In this document: positions 43,401 through 55,400 of the stretch, one piece after another
Layout: every line of letters begins with the position of its first letter
How positions within the stretch are numbered: the first letter of the stretch is position 1
From: Symbiodinium natans
Taxonomy: Eukaryota; Sar; Dinophyceae; Suessiales; Symbiodiniaceae
Length of the DNA stretch: 64,000 nucleotides
Reading direction: 5' to 3'
Assembly (NCBI GenBank): GCA_905221605.1
Contig: CAJNDS010002346.1
Location: forward strand, 1,062,740 to 1,126,739
Program-made: the position numbers and the translations under genes
Notes under the pieces: model-generated
What the model saw: the letters and a program-made list of their open reading frames with translations, nothing else
What the model was told of the DNA's origin: nothing
Database searches by the model: none

Positions 43401-46400
43401 ATTTTTTGTTTTAACGAATGGTTGAGCCTGGGTTCAGGGTTACACAACCATCCATAGAAACCCGTTAGAACCCCAGAACCGCCCCAAGCACCCAGATCCT
43501 CAGCCCTAAGCCCTAAACCCTAAACTCATAATCGAGAAGTGTGCCAAGCCAAAAAAAACTCACAGGCCCCCAAACCTCTTCCTTCCCCCACCCAAAAGGG
43601 TACCCCCGCCCCCGCCCTGGGGGATACTTTCTGGGCACCTTTCCTCAACCCTAGACCCTAAAACCCTAAGCCCTATTATCCCTAACCCTTAATCCTAAAC
43701 CCTGAACCCGAAGCCCTAAACGAGCGATCTTGCTCCTGGAGTGACTTGGGTCAGCCTGAGGTTGCCCTTTGATGCAGGGGGTGGGGGTTGTTTGGGTGAT
43801 TGCACGAGCGTGAACCCTGCACCCTAAACCCAAAACCCTAAACCCTAAAACCCAAACCCTAACCCTAAACCCTAAACCCTAAACCCTAAACCCTAAACCC
43901 TAAACCCTAAACCCTAAACCCTAAACCCTAAACCCTAAACCCTAAACCCTAAACCCTAAACCCTGAACAGTTGCAGGGCTTCACGGGCAATGCCCGGAAG
44001 ACGACCCTGGGCTTCAAGACGCCTGGAAACCTCCGCTCGATGGTGGACCTGAAGATGCCCGGTTGAGGGATTGGGGTTTAGGGCTAGGGTTTAGGGTTTA
44101 GGGCTAGGGTTTAGGGTTTAGGGTTTCGGGTTCAGGGTTCAGGGTCCAGGGTCCTGCATCCCACGAAGCCCGAAGCCCCAGGACTAAAAACGAGCCTCCT
44201 GTGCTTCAAGAGCTTCGGGTTAAGAAAGGGGCAGGCCGGCTAGGGTTTAGGGTTTAGGGTTTAGGGTTTAGGGTTTCGGGTTAGGGTTTAGGGTTTAAGG
44301 TTTAGGGTTTAGGGTCTAGGGTCTAGGGTGGGGTTTAGGGTTTAGGGTTTAGGGAAAGACGCAGACCTAAACGCTCAGCCCTAAGCCCTCAAACCCGAAA
44401 CCTGAATCCCAAGAGCCTTAACTTCAACCCCTCACCTTCAATCAAACCTTTGAAAGGCGAGGAGGTCTGAAGCACTACCCCCCCCCCCCTCCCCTCCGGG
44501 ACAAAAAACTCAGACATCGAAGGCGCCATGGCATGCTCCCCCCCCCCGCAAACCCAAGATGCTTCTGTAGATCCCAAAGGGAAGCACTTCTGAATTAGGG
44601 GGTAATCCTTGAACCTACACAAGGGTCCTAACCCTAAAACCCTAAAACCCTTAAACGGGAATTCTAGCCTGCTAGAATTCCCTAGGAGTGTAAACATTCA
44701 GATACCGAAATGTTTTATAGCGACCCTAGTGCCCGCAGAAAATTTGGTGCTGTTGGGTCCGCTGATTTTCACCGTTGGCTGTTGTCAAGATTTGCAGATC
44801 TTGTGTCAGCCAGCTTTTTGTTTTAGAGCCGCAGACGTCTTGGCTCAGAGATTTATTTTCGGAGCCATGGATCGGTCTGGCGGGCAGCCGTCACAGAGCT
44901 GGTCAGATGTCTTTGTTGCGTTGATCAGCCTGGTTCTTCACCTGTCCCGTCCGGAGATTGAGACGCTTAGAGACCACGCAGCTGGCCTCATCGCTGCCAG
45001 AGATGTGGCGACCTCGAGTGCCGCTGCTGGTGCTGGGCCTGGAGTTCGCCGTGAAGGGGGCGGTGCTGAAGAGCCTCCTGAGTGGTGCGTTTGTGGCGGC
45101 CGGTGCACAGTCTGTTCGCGGGGGTGGTGCAGCAAACGTGGCGCTCATTCCTACAGTGGGCGGTGCACTTGCCACCAGTGCCACGTGCGGCTGAAGAATG
45201 GCAGAAGGTGAGTGATTCGGCTTCGGCTGACGACAGGTCAGCCGGAAATGTAGTTTTTGGACCGGACGTGTTAGCGCTGCTGGCACAAATGGTCACACAT
45301 GCCGCCTTATGTTGTGGTGTATACGTCAACTTGACGCTGCGGCTGCTTCTTTCGGATTGTGTTCCGGTTGTATGTTGTTTGTTTCAGGACGTTGTGGCTT
45401 AAAGCAGCTGTGTTTGAGCCGTCGAGCCATGGCTTCGTGGGTGTCGCTCCCTGACCTCGCGGTTGATGATGAAAGAGAGCAAGGGGAATCCCCGTTGCTC
45501 TACTCAGAGCGGAGAACATTGCCTCAGCAGCTTCACGCCGAAAATCAGACTAAGCTGCAGACTGTTGGCGCCAATCTCAGCTTGGCCATTGCTGAGACGA
45601 CTTTGCGTGCAACTACACCTGTTGATGAGGTGGACAAGCATTTGCTGGATTTGGCCACTGTCGTCACGGTTGGCTGCCGACTCAGAACTATGAGGCGGGT
45701 GGTGTATGTGCCGACTTCGCCGAATGAAGGCACTATTGAGCTTTCTGCTGAGTTGGCAGTTGGGCTGAGAACCAAGTCGATCAGTGATCAGTATGCTGAG
45801 CGTTTTGCTGAGCTGTCACTGGACGGCTTGGGGCCTGGAGTTGCGCCGCAGAATTTAAATCGTGGCAGCAGCTCTGCAATGATCGGGCAATTCATCAATG
45901 CTATGGATCTGCGACATTGTCAGGGCGCTGCTTGCAGTTACATTTGGGCCCGAGCTTGGTCCAATTTTTCTGTCATGGCCATGGCGATGACCGGTGAGCT
46001 CGACGCGGTTTGGAGTGCGGCTCCGGCGGAGATGTTCTTTGAAGCGCGGGCTGCCGGTTCTGGTGCAGCCATAGTTAATCACGCTGCAGAGCTATTCAGT
46101 GGCAGGGGCTTTGTTGTTGAAGTTTCAGCAAATGAGATGGATCAGTATGCCCCGGCCCTGAGATGCTTGCTCAGCACCGGGCCCATCGTTACGCCAAGGT
46201 TTGACACTACGTCGCTGCGTGTTGACGGCAACGTCTTCGATCCTTTGAACGGGATCCGGTGCCCTGAGCTCGTCGGCAGGCCTAGCCGTGCTGAGTATGC
46301 CAACGGGCCTGTTGTGGGAGGCGAGATCCTTATGCTGGCGTCCGGATTCAGATTCTTGGATCCGATCACCGTGTGGGCCATCAATACAGGTGCGGAACTA

Positions 46401-49400
46401 CGATCGCCCGTGCCCGGTGGAGCGGCGCTTGGCAGCCTGGGGGACAACGATTTGCTTAATGCCGGAGCACCAATTCTGGGCAATCCGCAAGGTGCTGATT
46501 TTGTTCCTGCTGTTGCTGCCGTGAATAAGCTTCGCCTTCAAGATCTTGAATCTGCGATGAGGTTGCTTGTTCGGGCGTTTCCATCCCCTGTGGCCGTGGA
46601 GGTAGGATGGATGTTGGCCACAAATCGGATGGCAGCTCCTCAATGGATTGGTGCCACGGATGGTGACAACATCGGCACCACCGCTAGCGGCCAGCTGGGT
46701 TCAATTGCTGTGCCGCACAGCGGGTCGCTGATATCAGCTCATGTTGTGTTTGGTGGCTTTGTTCAGTATCAGGCTAAAGCCGCTGACATGCTGGCCTTTG
46801 CTTTGAAGTATTTCCGTGGCGTCGGACTGGTGGATATTCTGAAAAGCGGCTGGTTTTGGGCCCGCGTAATTGGGACTGCGCTGTCTCAAGCTTTGCGATA
46901 TGTGGGGATTGACCACCCCGCTGAAGCAAGCATACATAGCCCGTCCATTTGGTTCTACACAGATGGAGCAGGCACCAAAGGGAAAGCCACGGGTACCACA
47001 CCAGCAGGTTGGGGTTGGTGCGCACGCCTCTCCCCAAACGGGGACGGGACCACACCGCCAGATCTTACGGCCTCCGGCCCGGTTTGTACCGACCAGCGAC
47101 ACGTTAAATACATCGGCGCTAGAGTAGGATCCAATAATACAGGCGAGCTTACTGCCATCATAGAGGCACTGCTATACGCGCATGAGCTGGAGTACAGGGA
47201 AGTGGTCATTTACGCAGACAGCCAATGGTCCCTTAACATGATCACAGGTAAGTGGCGCCCTAAAACCAACAAAGACCTGGTGCTCTTGGCGCAGACGCTA
47301 GCCTACGAAGCAGGAATCAAAACAAGTTTTCAGTGGGTTAAGGGTCATGCAGGTCACTACTACAACTGCATAGCAGATGGCTTGGCAGCACAGGGTAGGG
47401 ATAGCAAAGAGTATAAGGGAGGCAGGAGACAACCAATAGCAACGCACGCCTCACAGACCACGCCCCCCACCATGCACGGCTCGCTCACCGATTTCCTCAA
47501 CGCGGCCAAACATTCTGCCCAGGAACACTTCCCCCTGCAACAGCGCACCATTGCCAAACCCTGGATTCGTGAAGCCACGCTGAGGGCCCTGGCGCAGGCC
47601 CGTGTTGCTCAAGCTGAACAGTCGGAGGACTGGAAAAAGTTGCGCAACCAGGCTAAAAGATTAGCACGTAAAGATAGGGTCCATTGGGTTCATGAGCAAC
47701 TGCTGGCTGATCCGGCAGGGACCACATCGCCAGTGTGGAACACGGTTAGACGTCAGCGTAAAGGTTTTCAAGGCCGCCGTACTCAGCTTATAGTAGAGGG
47801 TAAGCCAGTACCATGGACGTCAACCCATGTTGCTTTCCGAAATCATCTACAGGACACACAGTGGGGACAACCACACATCCCGGACCACTCCGCACAGAAA
47901 CGCTCCACGAGATTACCCCTCCGTCAGCCAGCACCGGATGAGCCCTTGTTTACCCGCGGCGAATTGTTGGATGCCTTGGGTAAAACCAAAAAGGGGAAAG
48001 CGCCGGGCCCCGATGGTATAGTTAACGAAATCCTTCAGCTTTTGGACGCGGAGGGCGAAAGGCGCCTGCTGGAGTTTTATATCGAAGTTTGGAACAACAG
48101 GACCACACCGCCAGATTGGTCTCACGCAACAATAGTTTCTATTTACAAGGGAAAGGGGGATGACTCGGACCCGGCATCATACCGCCCCATTTCCTTACTT
48201 AACGTTACCTACAAGGTGTATGCTGCAATGCTCCAAGCTAGGCTGGCTAGCGCATTTGATGAAAGACTTCGTCCACAGCAGTTTGGTTTCAGGGCTGGAA
48301 GGGGCACACGTCACCCCCTGTTCGTGGTCAGAAGGGCTATGGAGTGGTCGACCATGACTAACAGAAACCTACAATTACTATTTCTAGACTGGAAACAGGC
48401 CTTTGACTCCTTGGACCACACCGCTATGCTACAAGCGCTGCAGCGCTTTGGACTTTCACATAAGATGTTGGACAACATAAAATCTATCTATGCTAATCCA
48501 ACGTTCCAAACAGTAGGTCTTGACCACACCGCCGTAGGACAAGTTAAGGCTGGAATTAGACAAGGATGTCCGCTCAGCCCCTACCTTTTCCTTATTGTGC
48601 TAACTGTGATCTTCGAGGACCTGGACGGGGAATTGCAACAAAGGGGGGTCCCGACCAACACATGGTCAGAGGGGTTCCCGGTGGCAGATATGGAATATGC
48701 AGATGACACGCTACTCCTTGCTCTGACCACACCGCAACTCCAAAGCATTCTAAGCGCCCTGGAGGAGCTTGCAGCGGAATATGGTATGTCCCTAAATAAA
48801 ATTAAAACGGAGCTCCTGGTACGCCCCAACTACTCCGAGCCTGCGCTGCGATTTAAGGATGGGTCAAGCGTCCCCACAAAAACTGTAGTCAAGTACTTGG
48901 GTAGCATGATCTCCTGGACCAAGCCTTTCGAGACAGCTTTTTATCACCGGGCAGCTCTAGCTGAAGAGGCATTCAAAAAACTAAGACTTATATGGAATAG
49001 CACACTCTGCCTCAAAGAGCGTCTCAAAATCTTCCAGGCCACCTTTCTTCCCGTTCTAACTTACGGTCTAGACGCACTTACCCTAACCACACCGCACCTC
49101 AAAAGAATAGATGCATTTTACATTCGTTTCCTTAGAAGAGTAGTGCGAATTAAGGCCTCCTATTACTCCAGAATCCCCAACGTAGAGGTCTATGAACAGG
49201 CACACAGACCACGCCTTCCATCCCACCTGCTCTCGGACATGCAATATAAAATGATGAGGGAGGTATTCTTGGCCCCTAGAAAGGAGGTATATCACTCTGT
49301 AGTCTTCGGTTCGGCTCACAAGGATCGGATTCTCAGCCAGGGACGTCGGCGGGGTATGCAATTTCCCTACTGGGTTGAAGTGGTCTCTCGCCAGTACTTT

Positions 49401-52400
49401 CCTCACATTTGCAACTCCCCCGACCACCCCGCCCTCGGACCTCATTATAAGTACGCCCAAATACACAAGGAGCTGAGAAACCCCCAACTCGGGAAGACGC
49501 CAAAGCGCGCGGACTGGCGCGCAGGGCCATAGCAAAAAAAAAACCCTTAAACCCTTAAACCCTAAAACCCTAAAACCCTAAACCCTAAACCCTACACGCT
49601 AAACCCCACTCATTCTGACCTAAGTCATGGTCCTCATTGAGGGGTATTGGCCTCTCCCGGCTTGTCCCTGTCAAGTCAGGAAGACATCGCTGGTCTCCGA
49701 TCATGGGAGACAGCTTGCCGCGTCCCTCTGCTGAGTCCTCTTGTGTCTCTTTGAAGGGGGGAGGAATCCCTAGGGTTGAGGGTTTGCGGTTTAGGGTTTG
49801 AGGGTTAGGGTTTAAGGTTTTGGGTTTACGATAGGGGTCGGAAATATTTACTAGTACTATACTCCCCACTATGCTCACTATACAGTAAACTCCAGAAAGT
49901 TGGAACATGGTTTGAGGATGATTAGAGCTGGGATTCCGTTTAGTATACCTTTCTGGGTGATAGGGATAAGGATGTTCCAACATTTTGGAGTTTTCTGTAA
50001 CAATATGTACTATAATAACCCCAACACCCTCTTCTGATTCTTCAGGGCCCCTACATGACTCCACCGGACAACGAAGCTGACTGGCATCAGCTCTCCTGCA
50101 CACAACATCCAAAGGGTTTAGGGTTTCGGGTATAGGGTTTAGGGTTTAGGGTATAGGGTTTAGGGTTTAGGGTTTAGGGGTTCGGAACCTCAGTATCGAC
50201 CACTTGCTCTTTTCTTGGCTGCTGGTGAAGCAAATCAAGCTGTGGGTTGGGTATTGCGGACTAAACCCCAAACCCCAAACCCCAAACCCTAAACCCTAAA
50301 CCCTAAACCCTAAACCCTAAACCGTAAACGTATGTGCATGGGCACGAGAGCACCGGACGTCAACTCTAGGAATGCAGGGATCCTCCGCCCCTCAGCCCCT
50401 TCAGCCCCCAGCCCCTAAACCCTAATCCTTACACCCTAAGCCTAAACCCTAAACCCTAAGCCCTAAACCCTAAACCCTAAAACCCTAAACCCTAAACCCT
50501 ACACCCTACACCCTACAGTAAACCTGAAGCCCCTGCAGCTCCTTGAAGCTCCTGAAGCTTCTGAAGCCCTAAGCCTAAGCCCTAAACCCTAAGCCCTAAA
50601 CCTTGAGCCCTAAACCCTAAGCCCGAAGCCCGAAGCCCGAAGCCCTAAACCCTAAACCCTAAACCCTAGCCCTAAACCCTAAACCCCAACTTTGTCCCAA
50701 GGCTCATGGCAACTGCAGGTTGGCGTGTGGCCTTTGCAGAGCCTCCTCCTCCAGAGGAGGTGAAGGAGACGGCCTGGGTTTAGGGTTTAGGGTTTAGGGT
50801 TTAGGGTTTAGGGTTTAGGGTTTAGGGTTTAGGGTTTAGGGTTTAGGGTTTAGGGTTTAGGGTTTAGGGTTTGGGGTGTGATTGGGTTTAGTCTGGGGTT
50901 CCCCCAAACCTTGTTTCCGGGTCCTGAAGCCACTAAGATTTGTTTAGTATAAGCTCCACCCTAAACCCAAAACAAAAAACTCTCAACCTTAAACCCCTTC
51001 TTGTTCCTAGTTTACCTCTTGGGTCACCCTAAACCCTAAACCCTAAACCCCTAACCCTAAACTCTAAACTCTAAACTCTAAACTCTAAACCCTAAACCCT
51101 AAACTCTAAAACCTAAACCCGAAACCCTAAACCCTACACCCTAAACCCCAAACCCTGAACACTAAGCACCCTCTTCTCAGAGGTTGCTTTGCTGGGGAGC
51201 CCCATAGACAAGAACAGGTGACCCTCAGGGTTTAGGGCCCCAGAACCGAGGTTTTTCGTAGGATGACCTGAGAATCCTGTAAGGGGCTGTCATGGTAAAT
51301 ATTCTTGCGGCACCCAGAGCCGACTTTTTTCGTCGGAAATCTAAGAATCCTATAAAGGGGGGTTTAGAGTAAAGTGACCCACGAAAAAGTGTAGGGTGTG
51401 GGGTTTTATTAAGGTTGCCAAACCCTAAACCCTAAACCCTAAAGCCCTAAAGCCCTAAAACCCTAAAACCCTAAAACCCTAAAACCCTAAAACCCAAAAA
51501 CCCAAAAACCCAAAAACCCTAAAACCCAAAAACCCTAAAACCCTAAACCCCTAAACCCCTAAGCCCCTTAGCCTAAGCCCCTGAGGAGGAGGACCTCATC
51601 CCAAAGAACATGCGCTACCCGCGGATCACGCCAGCATGGCTAAAGCACGAGAAGCAGGTCTTGCGATTCTACGCCTTCTTTCAGGAGCCCACTGAAATGT
51701 GGCTAGAAAGGGTTTAGGGCTGAGGGTTAGGGTGACTAGGATACCCTAGTTCCCTTTTTGTTGGGGGGTTTCGGGCACCCTTATGCCCCTTTAAGCAAAA
51801 AAGCAGGGTTTAGGGTCCCTAAACCCTAAACCCTAAACCCTGAACCCTAAACCCTAAACCCTAAACCCTAAAGCCTACACCCTCTTTTAATCCGAGCTTC
51901 CTGGGGGCCAACCCCAGAGGAGCCCACTGAGAGCTCATGGCTTCCCCTACAAAGAGAATTAATGGGTTGAGTCAAGGGATGTAGCTCAGGGTTTAGGGCT
52001 TAGGGTTTAGGGTTTAGGGTTTAGGGTTAAGGGTTCAGGGTTGTTTATGCCCAGGGATGAAGACTCGCACCCCTAAGGTTGTGCCCCCAAAGGTTCCTCT
52101 GCATTTACCTGTAATATGGCCCGTACATTCCCCTTAGGGATCTTAAAAAAGGGTCCCAAAAACCCAAGGGTACAACCTGAAGGGTCCAAGGTAGAACCTC
52201 TAGACTTAGGGCTGGGATGCGGGAACCAAGAGGTGTTCTGTCCTCGCCGCATGAACTTGTGCATCCTTGGAGTTCATGGGTACGTATAGCCCCCGATTAT
52301 AAGTCTAGCTGTAAGCTACTTAGAGGACTTAGGGGGCTTATAAGTGCACCAGTGTAGGCCCAGGAAGACTTTTCGAGCGTGCTTGCTGCATGTGGGTTGT

Positions 52401-55400
52401 GCTCTGGCTGCAGGAGTCTGTCCCCGAACGCTGGGATGAGAACAGCCGCTACCGCCATGTGTACGTCATGCGCCCACATGGTGGAAGCGTTGGTGGTTCT
52501 AGGCTGTGAAGGCTCCCGGAACCCAGAGAGAGAGATCCCTATAGCAGCTTAGGGGGGTAGGGGTCTTGGCCTCTCCGGGAATGGGAAGCCCCAAACCCTA
52601 AACCCTAAACCCAAAACCTTAAACCCTAAACCCTGAACCCTGAAGCCTAAACCCTAAACCCCAAACCCCAAACCCTAAACCCTAAACCCTAAACCCTAAA
52701 CCCGCCCGGAGAGGTACTTCATGGAGGATGGGACGATCGGCGTCAATGAGCCCAAGGTGGAAAACTCGGGACTGACACAAGGAGACCCGGCAAGGGGGGG
52801 GGGGGGGGGGGTTGATGTCTACTATTTGCTTAAGAACCCCGCCCCCCCCCCCCCCCTTCCCCCCTCAAAAAAAAGAAATAGAGAAAGAATAATTAGGGTT
52901 TGGGGTTTGGGGTTGAGTCCTATATTGCCCTTATGAGGAAGAATGTTGTTTAAGTTTTGTGGGGCTCTTAGGCAGCTAGTTGACTTGGAGTACAAACTCA
53001 GAAGGTTTATGGGGCGTTTAGGGTTGGTTTGAAGTACAATTTCACAAGGTTTATAGGGCCTGTTCAGGGTTTAGGGTTGACTTGGAGTAGAAACTCATAA
53101 GGTTTAGGGCCTGTTTAGGGTTTAGTGTTTTGGGGGGTCTGAGTTCTATGTAACGCCACGTAGCACACCAGAGATTTTTCACAATTTTATGGTGCCCGCT
53201 CAATCCACTCCAGAGGAACCTTCATGAAGCGCCAGCGCATCCTCAACGAGGATGGGGTCCCCATTGGCCCGGACGACATGCGGGTCGGCCACGACTCTCA
53301 GTAGCCCAGTGGTACCCTTTTGCCCCAAACCCCAAACCCCAAGCTAGCCGCCCCCCAAACCCTACACCCTAAACTCTGAACCCTGAACCCGGAACCCTAA
53401 ATCAACCCCAAAACAAGGGTACCAGGGTACCCCTAGTATGCTTATTATGATATAAGGTTGCTGAGCTTCCAAGGACTTGACACTCCATGGCCGGACCTAT
53501 CACATCAGCGCCCCGGCTGCTTTTGAGGTCCTGCTTGGAGGTTCATGGTACTTATTAACCAATAATAACTGTACTTAAAGTTTAGGGTTTAGGATTTAGG
53601 GTAACTGTACTTCTACCTATAACCATATTAGGGTACGCAAGGGGCTTCTAAGTGGGTTGTAAGTACAGCTATCTTTGGTTAATAAGTACCATAAACCTCC
53701 AAGTGGGATGCGTCAAACCTTCCCGGATGGTTTCCCTACTCCCGAAACAACAAGTTCGAACCCTAAACCCTAAATCCTAAATCCCTAACCCCTACATCCC
53801 TAAATTTAAGAGCCTCCGGCTCAAGCCGCCGACCCCGCCGGAGCATTGTTCAGGGCTGAAGCGGCGCAGCGTGCCCCGGCGCCAAACCCTAAACCCAATC
53901 CCGACCCTAAACCCTACAGCCGAACCCTAAACCCTACAGCCTAAACCCTAAAGCCTCAGCCCTAAAGCCGAACCCTAAACCCCAAAGTAAAGCCTAAACC
54001 GAAACCGGAACCCTAAACCCCGAAAGCCTAAACCGAGGACAGCCCAACGACCACAGGCTTAGGGTTAAGGGTGGGAGGGCTTAGGGTTTAGGGTTTCGGG
54101 TGCAGGTTAAGTTTTTACTGGATTTGAGGGGGCTAGCAGGAAGGAGGAAGGGGGGCGGTGGGGGGGGGTTTGGGGGGGTCAGGGGGGAGGGGGGGGGGGA
54201 GGGGGGGTAAGGAGGGAAAAAAGGGAGGTTTTCACCTCCAGAAACCTATCCAACACGCCGCCAGGGTCGGCGGATCCCTAAATCCCTACATCCCTAAATC
54301 CCTAAGCCCTAAGCCCTAAGCCCTAATAAAACCCTAAACCCTAAACCCTAACCTCCAGGTGGCTGCGATCGTTTTACCCGCTGGTTCTTCGAGGAGAATG
54401 GCATTGAGCTGGCGGAGGACAGCCAAGCCGTGACCTTTTTTTGGTTGGGATTCGGGCCTCGGCCCTAAGCTCTAAGCCCTAAGCACTAAACCCTAAACCC
54501 TAAACGGCCCCAAACCCTAAACGCTAAACGCTAAACCCCAAACCCCAAACCCTAAACCCTAAACCCGAAACCCTAAACCCTAAACCCTACACCCTAAACC
54601 CCAAACCCTAAACCCTAAACCCTAAACCCGACACCCTAAACCCTAAACCCTAAACCAACCGTGAGACCGAGCTTCGAGGACGAAGACGTGCCGACCGACC
54701 ACTGGCAGAAGGGCTACCGCACGTCGCAGGTCTTCAAACCCTAAACCCTAAACCCTAAGCCCTAAACCCTAAACCCTAAACCCTAAACCCTAAACCCTAA
54801 ACCCTACGGCACGTCGCAGGTCTTCGCCAGGGGCGGCGCGCCGCTGACCCGCGCAGCGGTGGAAGACAAGGCGTTTAGGGTTTAGGGTTTAGGGTTTAGG
54901 GTTTAGGGTTTAGGGTTTAGGGTTTAGGGCTGAGGGCCTAGGGTTTAGGGTTCAGGGTTCAGGTTCAGGGTTCAAGGTTTGGGAGCAGCTGACGAGGACA
55001 AGAGTCTGGGTTCAACAGGGTTTAGGGTTTAAGGTTTGGTGCCTTTCTCGCAGTCAGCAAGTCCAGTTTCAACCAAAAGGTTTAGCGTTTCTTCTCTGAA
55101 TGATGCCTGAAGCTGACAAAGAATCGAAATCATAGGTGTCTTTCTTTTAAGCCTCAACCTAATACAAGAGTTAAACCCCCATCCCCCCGCCCGAAACCCT
55201 AAAATCCCCCAAGCCCTACGCCTTAAACCCGAAGCCCGACAGCCCTCCCCGTGCCCCCCTAAACCCTAAACCCTAAACCCTAAACCCTAAACCCTAAACC
55301 CTAAACCCTAAACCCTAAACCCTAAACCCAAAACCCAAAACCCAAAACCCTAAACCCTAAACCCTAAACACCAAACCCTAAACCCTAAACCCTAAACCTC

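Larger units (their letters stand above)
44657..49543 (+). mobile_element. Retroelement with Cys-rich ORF and RNase H-RT ORF, inserted in telomere-type repeats
   Basis: A 4.9-kb unit starting with a perfect 12-base palindrome (44657-44682) and ending one base after the stop codon with A10 (49534-49543). AAACCCTTAAAC flanks both sides, with the last three A of the tail shared. It carries a small Cys-rich ORF (44867-45211) and a long intact ORF (45429-49532), and no LTRs. Poly(A) and flanking duplications fit target-primed (LINE-like) integration. No AP- or restriction-type endonuclease domain is recognisable, as in endonuclease-lacking elements that use exposed ends. Open frames suggest recent activity. 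Confidence 0.8.
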
